A stretch of 37,414 bases of DNA from an uncultured Rhodospirillales bacterium (GTDB lineage Bacteria > Pseudomonadota > Alphaproteobacteria > Acetobacterales > Acetobacteraceae): the NCBI GenBank assembly GCA_903865895.1, contig CAIPLM010000313.1, positions 1 to 37,414 of the forward strand. The letters are read 5' to 3'. The notes beneath the pieces are model-generated. The model searched no databases and had not been told where the DNA came from. It saw only the letters and a list, made by a program, of their open reading frames with translations. The first letter of the stretch is position 1, and every line of letters starts with the position of its first letter. Shown here in pieces: positions 14,789 through 22,711 of the stretch. The translations under genes and the position numbers were made by a program.

Positions 14789-15846
14789 AGCTGCTGCATG
14801 TCTACCCGACCTTCGCGGTCGGCGGGGCACAGGCGCGATTCGTCGCCATCGCCAATCATTTCGGGCGGCGGTGGCAGCATGTCATCGTCGCGATGGATGG
14901 CGTGACCACCTGCAGGGAGCGGCTCGACCCGGCGCTCGATGTGCGATTGCTCGATCCCGGGGTGATCAAAGGCGATACGCTGGGCAATCTCCGGAGGTTC
15001 CGAGCGGTGCTCCTGGCGGAGCGTCCGGCCTGCCTGGTCACCAGCAATTGGGGCAGCATCGAATGGGCGATGGCGGCAACCGCAACAGGCATTCGCCACG
15101 TTCACATGGAGGACGGGTTCGGTCCGGAAGAGCGGGCGCAGCAGATCCCCCGGCGGGTATGGACGCGCCGGATCATCCTGCGGCAGCGGGAAATCCTGGT
15201 GCCGTCGCGGGTGCTGTATCGCCTGGCAACCGTGACATGGCGCCTGCCGGTGAAGCGGGTGCACTACGTGCCGAACGGCATTGATCTCACACGTTTTGCG
15301 CCACGGCGAAAGAACAGGGGAGATGTGCCGGTCATCGGCACTGTCGCTGCCTTGCGTGCGGAGAAGAATATCGCGCGCCTCTTGCGGGCAGTCGCCGCGA
15401 TGACATGTGCGGCACGGCTGATAGTCGTTGGTGGCGGGCCCGATCGGGCTATGCTGGAGAGCTTGGCCGGGGAGTTGGGCATCGCCGATCGGGTAAGTTT
15501 CGCCGGCCATCAGGCGGATACCGCCGGGTTCTATCACGACTTCGATATTTTCGCCTTGTCGTCGGACACCGAACAAATGCCGCTGTCAGTGCTGGAAGCC
15601 ATGGGTGCCGGCTTGCCAGTGGTTTCTACAGATGTCGGTGACGTCGCGAGCATGGTGGCGGCCGCCAACCGTAATTTTATCGTGCCGCAAGATATTCAGG
15701 CTCTCGCCGCGGCCCTCGACCGCCTCGCGGGAGATGACGCTCTCCGCGACATTCTCGGCACCGCCAATCGCACCAAAGCCGAACAAGACTACAGCGACGA
15801 AACCATGTTCGACGCCCATGCCCGCCTGTACGAAGGAAACGGATAA
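14785..15846 (+). CDS. GT4 glycosyltransferase coupled to the par genes
   Basis: This 353-residue GT-B enzyme starts KLLHVYPTFAVGGAQARFV, the GG-A-x acceptor-domain motif of GT4 proteins similar to those in exosortase/EPS loci. Donor-domain marks are GTVAALRAEKNIARLLRAV, VVGGGPDR and an E-x7-E pair at about Glu263 and Glu271 (EQMPLSVLE), then AMGAGLPVVSTDVGD. The product adds one sugar to a lipid-linked intermediate; specificity is unknown. It is the only EPS gene co-oriented and overlapping with the partition genes. Its 3' end faces hddA across a perfect hairpin. Confidence 0.87.
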   Translation: MKLLHVYPTFAVGGAQARFVAIANHFGRRWQHVIVAMDGVTTCRERLDPALDVRLLDPGVIKGDTLGNLRRFRAVLLAERPACLVTSNWGSIEWAMAATATGIRHVHMEDGFGPEERAQQIPRRVWTRRIILRQREILVPSRVLYRLATVTWRLPVKRVHYVPNGIDLTRFAPRRKNRGDVPVIGTVAALRAEKNIARLLRAVAAMTCAARLIVVGGGPDRAMLESLAGELGIADRVSFAGHQADTAGFYHDFDIFALSSDTEQMPLSVLEAMGAGLPVVSTDVGDVASMVAAANRNFIVPQDIQALAAALDRLAGDDALRDILGTANRTKAEQDYSDETMFDAHARLYEGNG

Positions 15847-15857
15847 AAGTTTCTTTG

Positions 15858-15881
15858 CTTCTTTCTTTTCAAAGAAAGAAG
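15858..15881. terminator. Bidirectional hairpin terminator between convergent genes
   Basis: A perfect 11-bp inverted repeat, CTTCTTTCTTT-TC-AAAGAAAGAAG, lies in the 42-bp gap between the converging glycosyltransferase and hddA genes. It is T-rich in both directions. The position suggests termination of both transcripts even though the stem has few G:C pairs. Confidence 0.6.
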
Positions 15882-15888
15882 ACCCTTC

Positions 15889-16923
15889 CTAAACCGCCCA
15901 ACTTTCCGCCCCCTGCGCGGTAAAATGTACCGGTTCTGCCGTCCCCCCCGCAGAATTCATCGCCCGGATAAAGCGGGTGCGGTTCTCAGGCGGCACCAGA
16001 AACATCATAAAGCCACCCCCGCCGGCGCCAGAGACTTTGCCGGCCAGCGCCCCGTTGCTCATCGCGGTACTCAGCAGGGTTTCGATAAGGTCGGTGGAGA
16101 TACCGCCGGCGGTGCGTTTTTTGGCGAGCCAGGAGCGGTTGAGGGTCGCCGCCATGCCTCGGATATCGCCGGTCAGGAGCGAGAGCTTCATGTTGATCGC
16201 ATCCTGCTTCATCTGGTGCAGCCCGGCCATGGCATCGGCGGCGGCGGTCTCCATGCCTTTCTGCTGCTCTTCGATAATGCGCTCGGAACGGCGGGAAACG
16301 CCGGTAAAACAGGTGACGAGGGAGGCCTCGATTTCATTGATGATCGCCGGCGCCACACGCAGCGGGTTGACGATGACGCGATCCGTGCCGAGGAACTCGA
16401 TGAAATTCGCCCCCCCGAAGGCCGCGGCGTACTGATCCTGCTTGCCGCCGGCGAGGCCGAGATCGATGCGCTCGATCTCGAAGGCGAGATGGGCCACGTC
16501 GTAAAGTCCGAGCGGCAGGCCAAGCAACGTCCGCCACGCCTCGACCATGGCGACCACCAAGGCAGATGACGAGCCGAGGCCGGAACCGGGCGGCGCGTCC
16601 GTCGTGGTAGTGATCGTGAGGGGGAGGGGGGCTCCGCTGCGGAACTGGCTGATCATGCGGCGATAGACGCCGGCGTGGATCCCGAGGCGAGCACCCATGG
16701 TGGCCTCGGGCGCCGGATCGAAGCTCTCGCTGATATCGAGATCCTCGGCAATGAAATGCAGTTGACCATCGGGTGAGGGGCCGATGAAGGCATAGGCATG
16801 CCGGTTGATGGTAATGTTGAGCACGGCGCCGCCGAACCGGTCGCAATAGGGGGAGAGGTCGGTGCCGCCGCCGGCGAGGCCGAGGCGAAGGGGCGCGCGA
16901 GAACGGATGGTCGGGATTTGCAT
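15889..16923 (-). CDS. hddA: GHMP kinase, D-glycero-alpha-D-manno-heptose 7-phosphate kinase type
   Basis: This 344-residue kinase of the GHMP family opens with RSRAPLRLGLAGGGTDLSPYC, diagnostic of HddA-like sugar kinases. The ATP loop is PPGSGLGSSSALVVAMVEA, and the C-terminal motif GKVSGAGGGGFMMFLVPPE is complete. HddA phosphorylates D-glycero-D-manno-heptose 7-phosphate at C1 on the way to GDP-heptose. Related kinases can act on other sugars, but the neighbouring GmhB/guanylyltransferase fusion supports heptose. ATG 16923 is chosen because the conserved strand starts there, 10 bp after the fusion gene's stop, with GAGA upstream. The longer frame would overlap the fusion gene. Confidence 0.85.
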   Translation of the reverse strand: MQIPTIRSRAPLRLGLAGGGTDLSPYCDRFGGAVLNITINRHAYAFIGPSPDGQLHFIAEDLDISESFDPAPEATMGARLGIHAGVYRRMISQFRSGAPLPLTITTTTDAPPGSGLGSSSALVVAMVEAWRTLLGLPLGLYDVAHLAFEIERIDLGLAGGKQDQYAAAFGGANFIEFLGTDRVIVNPLRVAPAIINEIEASLVTCFTGVSRRSERIIEEQQKGMETAAADAMAGLHQMKQDAINMKLSLLTGDIRGMAATLNRSWLAKKRTAGGISTDLIETLLSTAMSNGALAGKVSGAGGGGFMMFLVPPENRTRFIRAMNSAGGTAEPVHFTAQGAESWAV

Positions 16924-16933
16924 TTGGGTCTCG

Positions 16934-18157
16934 TCAGGCCAGGAGGGGGCGCAGGAAAGCATCGAGATCGCCGCCGCTGAAATGGTGCGAGGCGATGCCG
17001 GCGGCGGTGGCGGCCTGGAGATCAGTGACCTGATCGCCAATCAGAAAGCATTGTGCGGGATCGAGTTGCCAGCGCGCCAGAAGATCATTGATCATGCCGG
17101 GCGCGGGCTTGCGGCAATCGGCCACGCGGCGATAGGCGGGGAGGGGGGCCTCGGGGTGGAAGGGGCAGTAGCGGTAATCGTCGATGGTGCCGCCAGCGGC
17201 GAGGATTTCGCCGCGCATCCAACCGATCAATTCATGCACGGCGGCTTCGTCGTAGAAGCCGCGGGCGACGCCGGATTGGTTGGTGACGATGAAGACATGT
17301 CGGCCGGCGCGGGTCGCGCGGGCTACGGCCTCGATCGCGCCGTCGATCCAGATAAAGCGGTCCCGCGTACCGACATGGCCGTGATCGTGGTTCAGCACGC
17401 CGTCACGGTCGAGGAAAAGGGCGGGCCGGCGCAGAGCGGCGGGGAGTTCGGTCTGGGCGCGCGCGTAGTCGGCGGGCACCCCGATATCGATGAAGTACCC
17501 TAGGCCCTCGGTGGCACGCAGCACGCCTCGCTCAGCCATGGCAGGGAGAATGTCGCGCTCCAGGGAGCAGACCGGGCGCAGTTCGGCGAGGATGCGGCGG
17601 TCGAACACGTAGATACCCGCGTTTATGGTCCCTTCGGTCACCCCTACCGGCGGCCGCTCATGGAAGCGGAAAATATGGTCGCCCACGCTTTCCACCAGCC
17701 CGGCGCGCGATGCATCAGGCACCCGGCGAGTGACGATACGGCCCTGCACCTCTGGCGCATCGCGCGCGGCATCGGCGAGGAGTTCCGCGAGGTTACACGC
17801 AAAAATGCTGTCCCCGTTACACAGCAGGAAGCGCTCGTCGAGCAGCGCCGCTGCGTGCAGCAAGGCACCGCCAGTGCCCGCGGGAGCGGGTTCCTCGGAG
17901 AAACGGATGATGAGAGGACGGGGCAAACCGGCATTGAAGGCGGCCACCTCGTCGCGCAGTCGCGTGGAGAGATGGCCGCAAAGGAGGAGCACTTCCTCCA
18001 CCCCATAGCGCGACAACTCACGGATAAGCCAAGCCAGGAAGGGCCGGCCAGCGACGGGGAGGACGGGCTTCGGCGTGGTGGCTGTGAGCGCACCAAGACG
18101 AGTACCGAGCCCGCCGGCGAGTATGGCAGCTTGCCGGATAGTGGCAGGGCGGGTCAT
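16934..18157 (-). CDS. Fusion of sugar-1-phosphate nucleotidyltransferase (HddC-like) and HAD phosphatase (GmhB-like)
   Basis: This 407-residue protein has two domains. Residues about 8-235 are a nucleotidyltransferase, with AAILAGGLGTRLGALT, TPKPVLPVAGRPF, LLCNGDSIF and GTINAGIYVF. It is of the HddC type that makes GDP-D-glycero-alpha-D-manno-heptose. Residues about 244-395 are a HAD-IIIA phosphatase (FLDRDGVLN, with Asp250 and Asp252 catalytic; VTNQSGVARG; CRKPAPGM; IGDQVTDLQAA), like GmhB, which removes the 7-phosphate of heptose 1,7-bisphosphate. Together with HddA this covers three successive steps. The zinc loop seems degenerate: Cys331 and Cys348 are kept, but the second (His) and third (Cys) ligands of the C-x-H...C-x-C pattern are Phe333 and Ala346. 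The gene starts 16 bp after the small membrane gene. Confidence 0.85.
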   Translation of the reverse strand: MTRPATIRQAAILAGGLGTRLGALTATTPKPVLPVAGRPFLAWLIRELSRYGVEEVLLLCGHLSTRLRDEVAAFNAGLPRPLIIRFSEEPAPAGTGGALLHAAALLDERFLLCNGDSIFACNLAELLADAARDAPEVQGRIVTRRVPDASRAGLVESVGDHIFRFHERPPVGVTEGTINAGIYVFDRRILAELRPVCSLERDILPAMAERGVLRATEGLGYFIDIGVPADYARAQTELPAALRRPALFLDRDGVLNHDHGHVGTRDRFIWIDGAIEAVARATRAGRHVFIVTNQSGVARGFYDEAAVHELIGWMRGEILAAGGTIDDYRYCPFHPEAPLPAYRRVADCRKPAPGMINDLLARWQLDPAQCFLIGDQVTDLQAATAAGIASHHFSGGDLDAFLRPLLA

Positions 18158-18173
18158 CGGCCGCCCTCTCGGA

Positions 18174-18359
18174 TCAATTCATCAGAGTGGTGATGATATA
18201 GGCGGCGGTCTGCCAGAGAATGGCCCAGAGGGCGAGAGAGGCAAGCATAATCAAGGGGACTGCGATGGGGTAAGGCCAAGCAGTGGCGGGCCGTAGGGGC
18301 GGCGCCGGTGCGTTCAGTAGATCCGCAGTATTCGTGGAGCGTAATGGAAGAGCAGACAT
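18174..18359 (-). CDS. Small single-pass membrane protein, function unknown
   Basis: The predicted 61-residue product has a polar N-terminal half and one clear transmembrane segment (about residues 31-58, IAVPLIMLASLALWAILWQTA within it). It is not recognised. Support comes from its position as first gene of the heptose operon, same strand, 16 bp before the next start, and a GGAG stretch upstream of the ATG. A longer frame on the same strand overlaps it out of phase but has no protein-like composition. It may be an inner-membrane accessory of polysaccharide synthesis; this is a guess from context. Confidence 0.5.
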   Translation of the reverse strand: MSALPLRSTNTADLLNAPAPPLRPATAWPYPIAVPLIMLASLALWAILWQTAAYIITTLMN

Positions 18360-18680
18360 CCCCGGAGGCTCCGTGGTTTGGCACTCCAGAAGTATTGCAC
18401 GAGATTCTAAACATAGTGTGACTCTTCTCCCGTCCCGCGCGATGTTTTCCCGTCATTTTTTCGTGTCGTCGGCCTTGGATAACCGAATATCGCGACGAGT
18501 CGATAAGCTGGGAGGAAAAGGCGGCGCGGTAGACCATGTCAGGACAAAGGCGCAGCTGCGGGCGACTGTCAATCGACCTGTGGGCAGATACCCGGGCCTT
18601 GGCTGCGGCCTGTTCAGCAGCGGGAATCTCGGGCATTAGCGAGCCGATCCGGCCGCCCGGCCGAGACCTCGGGGAATGCC
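18360..18680. other. Divergent intergenic region between the heptose and ydcF operons
   Basis: About 320 bp with no convincing gene. It must hold promoters for both directions. TGGCAC (18379-18384) and TTGCAC (18395-18400) resemble the two halves of a sigma-54 promoter but are 5 bp too far apart. An AT-richer patch lies at 18400-18470. GGGGAA just before 18681 is the ribosome site for the next gene. Confidence 0.5.
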
Positions 18681-19439
18681 GTGTCGCTCAGCGCCTTGCC
18701 GACTGCCCTGCTGATTCCGCCCGTGAACCTGTTGTGCGCGGCGATCGGCGGCATGTTGCTTGCCGTACGCTGGCCACGGCTTGGGAAACTCATCACCGCC
18801 GCGGGGCTGGCTGGCTTATTGCTGCTCAGTCTCCCTGTTGTCGCACTCGGTCTGATCGCCGGGCTACAATCCGGCATTCCCCGTGAGGATACCGCGGCCG
18901 CAACCGGGGGCTTGCCAGCGGCGATCGTGGTATTGAGCGCCGATCTCAGCAATGCCGGGCCAGGCGGTGTGCTCAGCTCCGACGGGATCGGCATCATCAC
19001 GCTTGAGCGCCTGCATGCTGGGGCAGTGCTGGCACGGCGCACAGGGCTGCCGCTGCTACTGAGTGGTGGGGACATCAAGCCGCCGGGGATCTCACTTGCC
19101 CGGCGCATGGGCCTGGTGCTGCAGGAGGATTTCGGCCTTGCCCCCGCCTGGCTTGAGGAGCGCTCGAAGGACACCTGGGAGAATGCCGCCTTTAGCGCTG
19201 AAATTCTGCGCGAACTTGGCATCAAGCGCGTCTATCTCGTCACCAACGCTTGGCACATGAAGCGTTCCCTGCTCGCCTTCCGGCATTTCGGAATCGACGC
19301 AGTGCCGATGGCCTCGCGCTTCGAGGGCGATGTCGAGTTCGACGGCAGTGAGTTCGTGCCGCGGGTTTCGGCTTGGTTGCGCAGCTACTACGCCCTGCAT
19401 GAATGGGCCGGCTATCTCTGGTACATGGTGCGCCGCTAA
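18681..19439 (+). CDS. YdcF/DUF218 (SanA/ElyC-like) membrane protein
   Basis: This 252-residue protein has two N-terminal hydrophobic segments (about 5-30 and 35-62), then a DUF218 domain: AAIVVLSADL, LERLHAGAVLARRTGLPLLL, LLLSGGD, SKDTWENAAFSAEILRELGI, VYLVTNAWHMKRSLLAFR. DUF218 proteins such as ElyC and SanA act in envelope integrity and peptidoglycan or undecaprenyl-phosphate-linked processes; the biochemical reaction is not settled. Members recur in exosortase/EPS clusters. The GTG start at 18681 follows GGGGAA. The acyltransferase-like gene begins 1 bp after the stop, so these form an operon. Confidence 0.85.
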   Translation: MSLSALPTALLIPPVNLLCAAIGGMLLAVRWPRLGKLITAAGLAGLLLLSLPVVALGLIAGLQSGIPREDTAAATGGLPAAIVVLSADLSNAGPGGVLSSDGIGIITLERLHAGAVLARRTGLPLLLSGGDIKPPGISLARRMGLVLQEDFGLAPAWLEERSKDTWENAAFSAEILRELGIKRVYLVTNAWHMKRSLLAFRHFGIDAVPMASRFEGDVEFDGSEFVPRVSAWLRSYYALHEWAGYLWYMVRR

Positions 19440-19440
19440 A

Positions 19441-20472
19441 ATGGAGGCACGGATTGAGCGGGATTTTGCCGTGGTACGGCGATCCTGTGCCGATTTACTG
19501 GAGGATGGTGCGTCGGAAAGCGTGTTCTTGGCGCCGTGGTGGTGGGAGACGATGATCGAAGCCGGCATGGAAGCGGGCATGCAGGCGGAATTCCTTATTG
19601 TTGCTGCCGCGGGGCGGCAGCTGCTTTTATTGGCCATGCAGCGCGGGCCGGCGGGGCTGGTTGGGTTGAGCGGGCCCTATACCTGCCTTTATCGCCCCCT
19701 CCTCGCCCGCGATCTGACAGCGACCGAGATAACTGACGCTGCGGCGGCTGCCGCGAGATTGCTGCGGGCGGTGCCGCTGTGCCGGCTCGAGGCGATCGAC
19801 GGTGGAGCCGCCTGGGTCACGCCCTTCGTGGCCGGGTTGCGCCGCGGTGGGCTGCTGGCGCTGCGGTTCGACCATTTCGGCGTCTGGCATGAACCGGTGG
19901 CGGGGCTTGGCTGGGAGGGCTACATGGCGCAACGGCCCGGCGAATTACGCGAGACGGTGCGGCGGCGGTTGCGGCGGGCAGGCGGACTGTCCTGCGAGAT
20001 CGTCACCGGGCCGGACAATGCGGACGGCATCGCCGCCTATGAGCAGGTCTATGCACGGAGCTGGAAGGTACCGGAGCCCTTCCCACGGTTCAACGCCACC
20101 ATGATAGACCGGGCGGCTGCACATGGTGCGCTCCGCCTCGGGCTACTGCGCGAGGATGGAAGGGCGATTGCCGCGCAGATCTGGCTGGTTGCCAATGGCC
20201 GCGCCATGGTGGCCAAGCTCGGGCATGATGAGGCGCGCAAGAAACTTTCGCCGGGTACCGTGCTTACCGCGCATATGATCCGCCATTTGTTGGAGATCGA
20301 GCGGGTGGACCTGCTGGATTTCGGCCGTGGCGATGATCCGTATAAGGCAGCATGGACGACACGGCGAGAGCAGCGGATCGGGCTGATGCTGGCCAATCCG
20401 TTGCAGCCAGCTGGGGCGCTGGCGATTGGCCGCCATATGCTGGGCCGTATGCGGCGGAAGGTGACGGGCTGA
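19441..20472 (+). CDS. GNAT/BioF2-type acyltransferase (CelD/BcsL-like)
   Basis: This 343-residue protein fits the PF13480-type acetyltransferase family found in cellulose and EPS loci. Characteristic parts are VFLAPWWWETMIEAG near the N-terminus, then RPGELRETVRRRLRRAG, YEQVYARSWKVPEPFPRF, and the ending KLGHDEARKKLSPGTVLTAH with LLDFGRGDDPYKAAWTTR. The last motif is shared with FemAB-like aminoacyl/acyl transferases. It probably acylates a sugar or peptide in the cytoplasm; substrate unknown. ATG 19441 is chosen because it follows the YdcF stop directly and starts the family alignment. The stop overlaps the next ATG (TGATG). Confidence 0.78.
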   Translation: MEARIERDFAVVRRSCADLLEDGASESVFLAPWWWETMIEAGMEAGMQAEFLIVAAAGRQLLLLAMQRGPAGLVGLSGPYTCLYRPLLARDLTATEITDAAAAAARLLRAVPLCRLEAIDGGAAWVTPFVAGLRRGGLLALRFDHFGVWHEPVAGLGWEGYMAQRPGELRETVRRRLRRAGGLSCEIVTGPDNADGIAAYEQVYARSWKVPEPFPRFNATMIDRAAAHGALRLGLLREDGRAIAAQIWLVANGRAMVAKLGHDEARKKLSPGTVLTAHMIRHLLEIERVDLLDFGRGDDPYKAAWTTRREQRIGLMLANPLQPAGALAIGRHMLGRMRRKVTG

Positions 20473-21140
20473 TGGCGCGCATCCTGTTGTGTGTCGATGA
20501 TCCGGCGCTGGAAATCGCACTGCTGAGGCTCGGCCACACGGTTCGCCGTGCCACTCTGCCGCGCGGCGCGCTGGCAGTGGTCAATCTCTGGCAGTTTCGC
20601 CGCGCCACGGCGGCGTTTCGGCCGGACGTGCTGATGAGCGCATCAGGCGAGGCTATCGGTGCGGAGACGGCGCAGCAAATCGGCGCGCGGCATGTACTCC
20701 CACCGGCGGATGCGGCATTTCTCATGGATCACTGGCTATCGCCACCGTTCCTGGCCACCCCCGCGCGCCCGGCGATCATCTATGCCGGCGTGGCACCGCT
20801 CGAAATTCCAGGTGCTGAGGTAGCAGTGCTGACGGGAGAGGGGATGCCGCCGATGGTGCCCGAGATCGCCGTGCTGGGTGCCGCCACGCCTGACGTGCTG
20901 GCGGGGCTGCTGGGTGGTGGCGCGGTCATCGTGGCGCCCGATACGCTCGATATGCGCCGCTATATCGCCGATGGAATCACCGGCGTGCTCTACCCGACGG
21001 GCACCGCGTTGGCGCCGTTGCTGGCCCGGCTGGTGGTGGATGCGGGACGGCGGGGTGCGCTGGGCGGCGCGGCACGGCACGCATTTCTGGCCCGCCATCG
21101 CGCGGCATTGACGGCGCTGCGTAATAGTTTGGGGGGTTAG
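20472..21140 (+). CDS. Short glycosyltransferase-like protein, unassigned
   Basis: This 222-residue protein is not clearly of any family. The C-terminal third (VIVAPDTLDMRRYIADGITG, then GVLYPTG, then LARLVVDAGRRGALGGAARH) follows the pattern of the donor domain of GT4 enzymes. The whole is only about 60% of a GT-B enzyme and lacks an EX7E pair. It may be a compact or decayed glycosyltransferase or a binding partner. It overlaps the upstream acyltransferase gene by 1 bp and converges on xrtA, with the two stop codons overlapping at 21137-21140. Confidence 0.6.
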   Translation: MARILLCVDDPALEIALLRLGHTVRRATLPRGALAVVNLWQFRRATAAFRPDVLMSASGEAIGAETAQQIGARHVLPPADAAFLMDHWLSPPFLATPARPAIIYAGVAPLEIPGAEVAVLTGEGMPPMVPEIAVLGAATPDVLAGLLGGGAVIVAPDTLDMRRYIADGITGVLYPTGTALAPLLARLVVDAGRRGALGGAARHAFLARHRAALTALRNSLGG

Positions 21141-22711
21141 CGGGGCGCCGAAAGCCGCCCGAGCTGGTCTGTCAGACCGGTCTGCGCGCGCAGGAACATC
21201 TCGAGGAACGCCCGTGCCCGCTTCTCCTCGTCAGCAGTGAGGTTAGGACGGGAGATGCGCAGGCTTGCGCCGAGGAGCATGGAGGGTTGGTTGCCGCCCT
21301 GGATGCTCGCGCGCGCAAGCCTGAGGCGCAGGCCAAGCCCGCCGGGCGTCGCGCTGCCCTGGGACCACAGCAGGGTCGCGGTCATCACCGAACCGGTGTC
21401 CGGGCCGGTGGCCAATGTATACCGCCAGGTACCGGACGGCAGGTTGATGGTGTCGCTTGATGTCTCCTCCGCTTCGATCTCCTGGGTGAGCATGGTGCGG
21501 GCGACACCGATGGCGGACCAGGTGCTGCCCGGTGAAAAAACCTGGGCTGAGGCGACGAGATCGCCGAGTGAGCAAGACACCAAGGTCCGGCGCAGGCCCG
21601 GCGCCTCAGCCTCGATGGGAGAACCCGCGCAGCCCTTCGGCATCGTCCAGACGATATCAGCGGCGGGCAGGCTCACCCGGGCAGCCCGGTCGAAGCCGGC
21701 GGCGATGGCGGGGAAAATCAGCGCCAGCAGCCCTGCCAGAAGCGCGGCAGGGGCAAGGCGGCGCAGGCTGGGGGTGGGGGTAACGTTCATCGGCGGCGCG
21801 GTGATGAAATCCTGCCGGAACGGCAAGCCGGCCACGATCAGCAGAAGGGTAACCGCGGAGAAGAACACCCAGCCATAGATGATATGGTCGGCCGCGGCCG
21901 CCTCGGCATTCCCCAGAATATGGCCGAGCACGACGATACCGAGGGCGCGCAGCCAATTCGCCATGATCGGCACGGCGATTGAGGCGAGGATGAACAGAGT
22001 ACGACGGACGGTACCGCGATACATCAGCAGCGCGTAGAGCACGCCGAAGGCGATGGAAGCGATAAGGAAGCGCAGCCCGGCACAGGCTTCGGCGACGAAG
22101 AAGCGGCCGCCGGGGATTTCGATCTGGTAGCCGTCCATCACGTGCGGGATGGCCAACGTGCGCAGGCCGAAGCCAATGAAGATCGCCGTCCAGTCCTGCA
22201 GGAGCGGAGTGATGAAGGCGCCGAAGGGGACGAGGAAGTACAGGTAGAGCAGCCCGCCGGACATTGCGAGGCACATCCGCCAGCCCAGCACGGCGAGTAA
22301 CAGCACCAGGACGAGTGAAACCGCCATGAGCTGGCGGCCCTCCATGATGCCGAGCCGCTCCGCCACCAGCCAGGCGGCCCCAGCGGGCAGGGCCAGCAGC
22401 CCGGCGGCCGGCAGCGGCACGACGGGTTCGGCAAGGATCTCGGCACGACGCTCCCACAGCAGATACAGCGCGATCGGCAGCACAAAGAGGCAATGGCTAT
22501 AGGCGGTGGAGGTGTTCCAGATGCGCCATGCAGCGGCTGCCTCGGTGCTGAAGGCAAAGCCGAAGGCAGCCAGCCCAATCAGCAGGGCGAGGGCCGGTCG
22601 GCCAAGGGCTTGGCGCAACTCTGGGAGGCCAGGCAGGCCAGGCATGGGCGGGCGCGGCGGCATGTCGGTGATCGGTTCGTCGCCGATTGCCGGGTCTATG
22701 ATTGCGTTCAT
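21137..22711 (-). CDS. xrtA: Exosortase A with C-terminal EpsI domain
   Basis: This 524-residue inner-membrane protein has about eight transmembrane segments followed by a periplasmic EpsI (DUF3485-like) domain from about residue 320. The exosortase catalytic set is visible: Cys210 in EACAGLRF, Arg255 in NWLRALG and His276 in DHIIYGW. Exosortase A recognises C-terminal PEP-CTERM signals, cleaves them and transfers the protein to an acceptor, probably an exopolysaccharide-linked one. It ends the EPS operon, and its ATG overlaps the FemAB-like gene's stop by 4 bp. No PEP-CTERM protein is encoded on the circle. Confidence 0.94.
   Translation of the reverse strand: MNAIIDPAIGDEPITDMPPRPPMPGLPGLPELRQALGRPALALLIGLAAFGFAFSTEAAAAWRIWNTSTAYSHCLFVLPIALYLLWERRAEILAEPVVPLPAAGLLALPAGAAWLVAERLGIMEGRQLMAVSLVLVLLLAVLGWRMCLAMSGGLLYLYFLVPFGAFITPLLQDWTAIFIGFGLRTLAIPHVMDGYQIEIPGGRFFVAEACAGLRFLIASIAFGVLYALLMYRGTVRRTLFILASIAVPIMANWLRALGIVVLGHILGNAEAAAADHIIYGWVFFSAVTLLLIVAGLPFRQDFITAPPMNVTPTPSLRRLAPAALLAGLLALIFPAIAAGFDRAARVSLPAADIVWTMPKGCAGSPIEAEAPGLRRTLVSCSLGDLVASAQVFSPGSTWSAIGVARTMLTQEIEAEETSSDTINLPSGTWRYTLATGPDTGSVMTATLLWSQGSATPGGLGLRLRLARASIQGGNQPSMLLGASLRISRPNLTADEEKRARAFLEMFLRAQTGLTDQLGRLSAPR

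Noticed and set aside
18379-18400. Sigma-54 promoter (TGGCAC...TTGCAC)
   Set aside because: The GG and GC elements are 15 bp apart instead of 10, so sigma-54 should not recognise it.
18154-18636. 160-codon minus-strand frame overlapping the small membrane gene
   Set aside because: No protein-like hydrophobic or domain pattern, and it runs through the divergent promoter region. The 61-codon frame fits the operon better.
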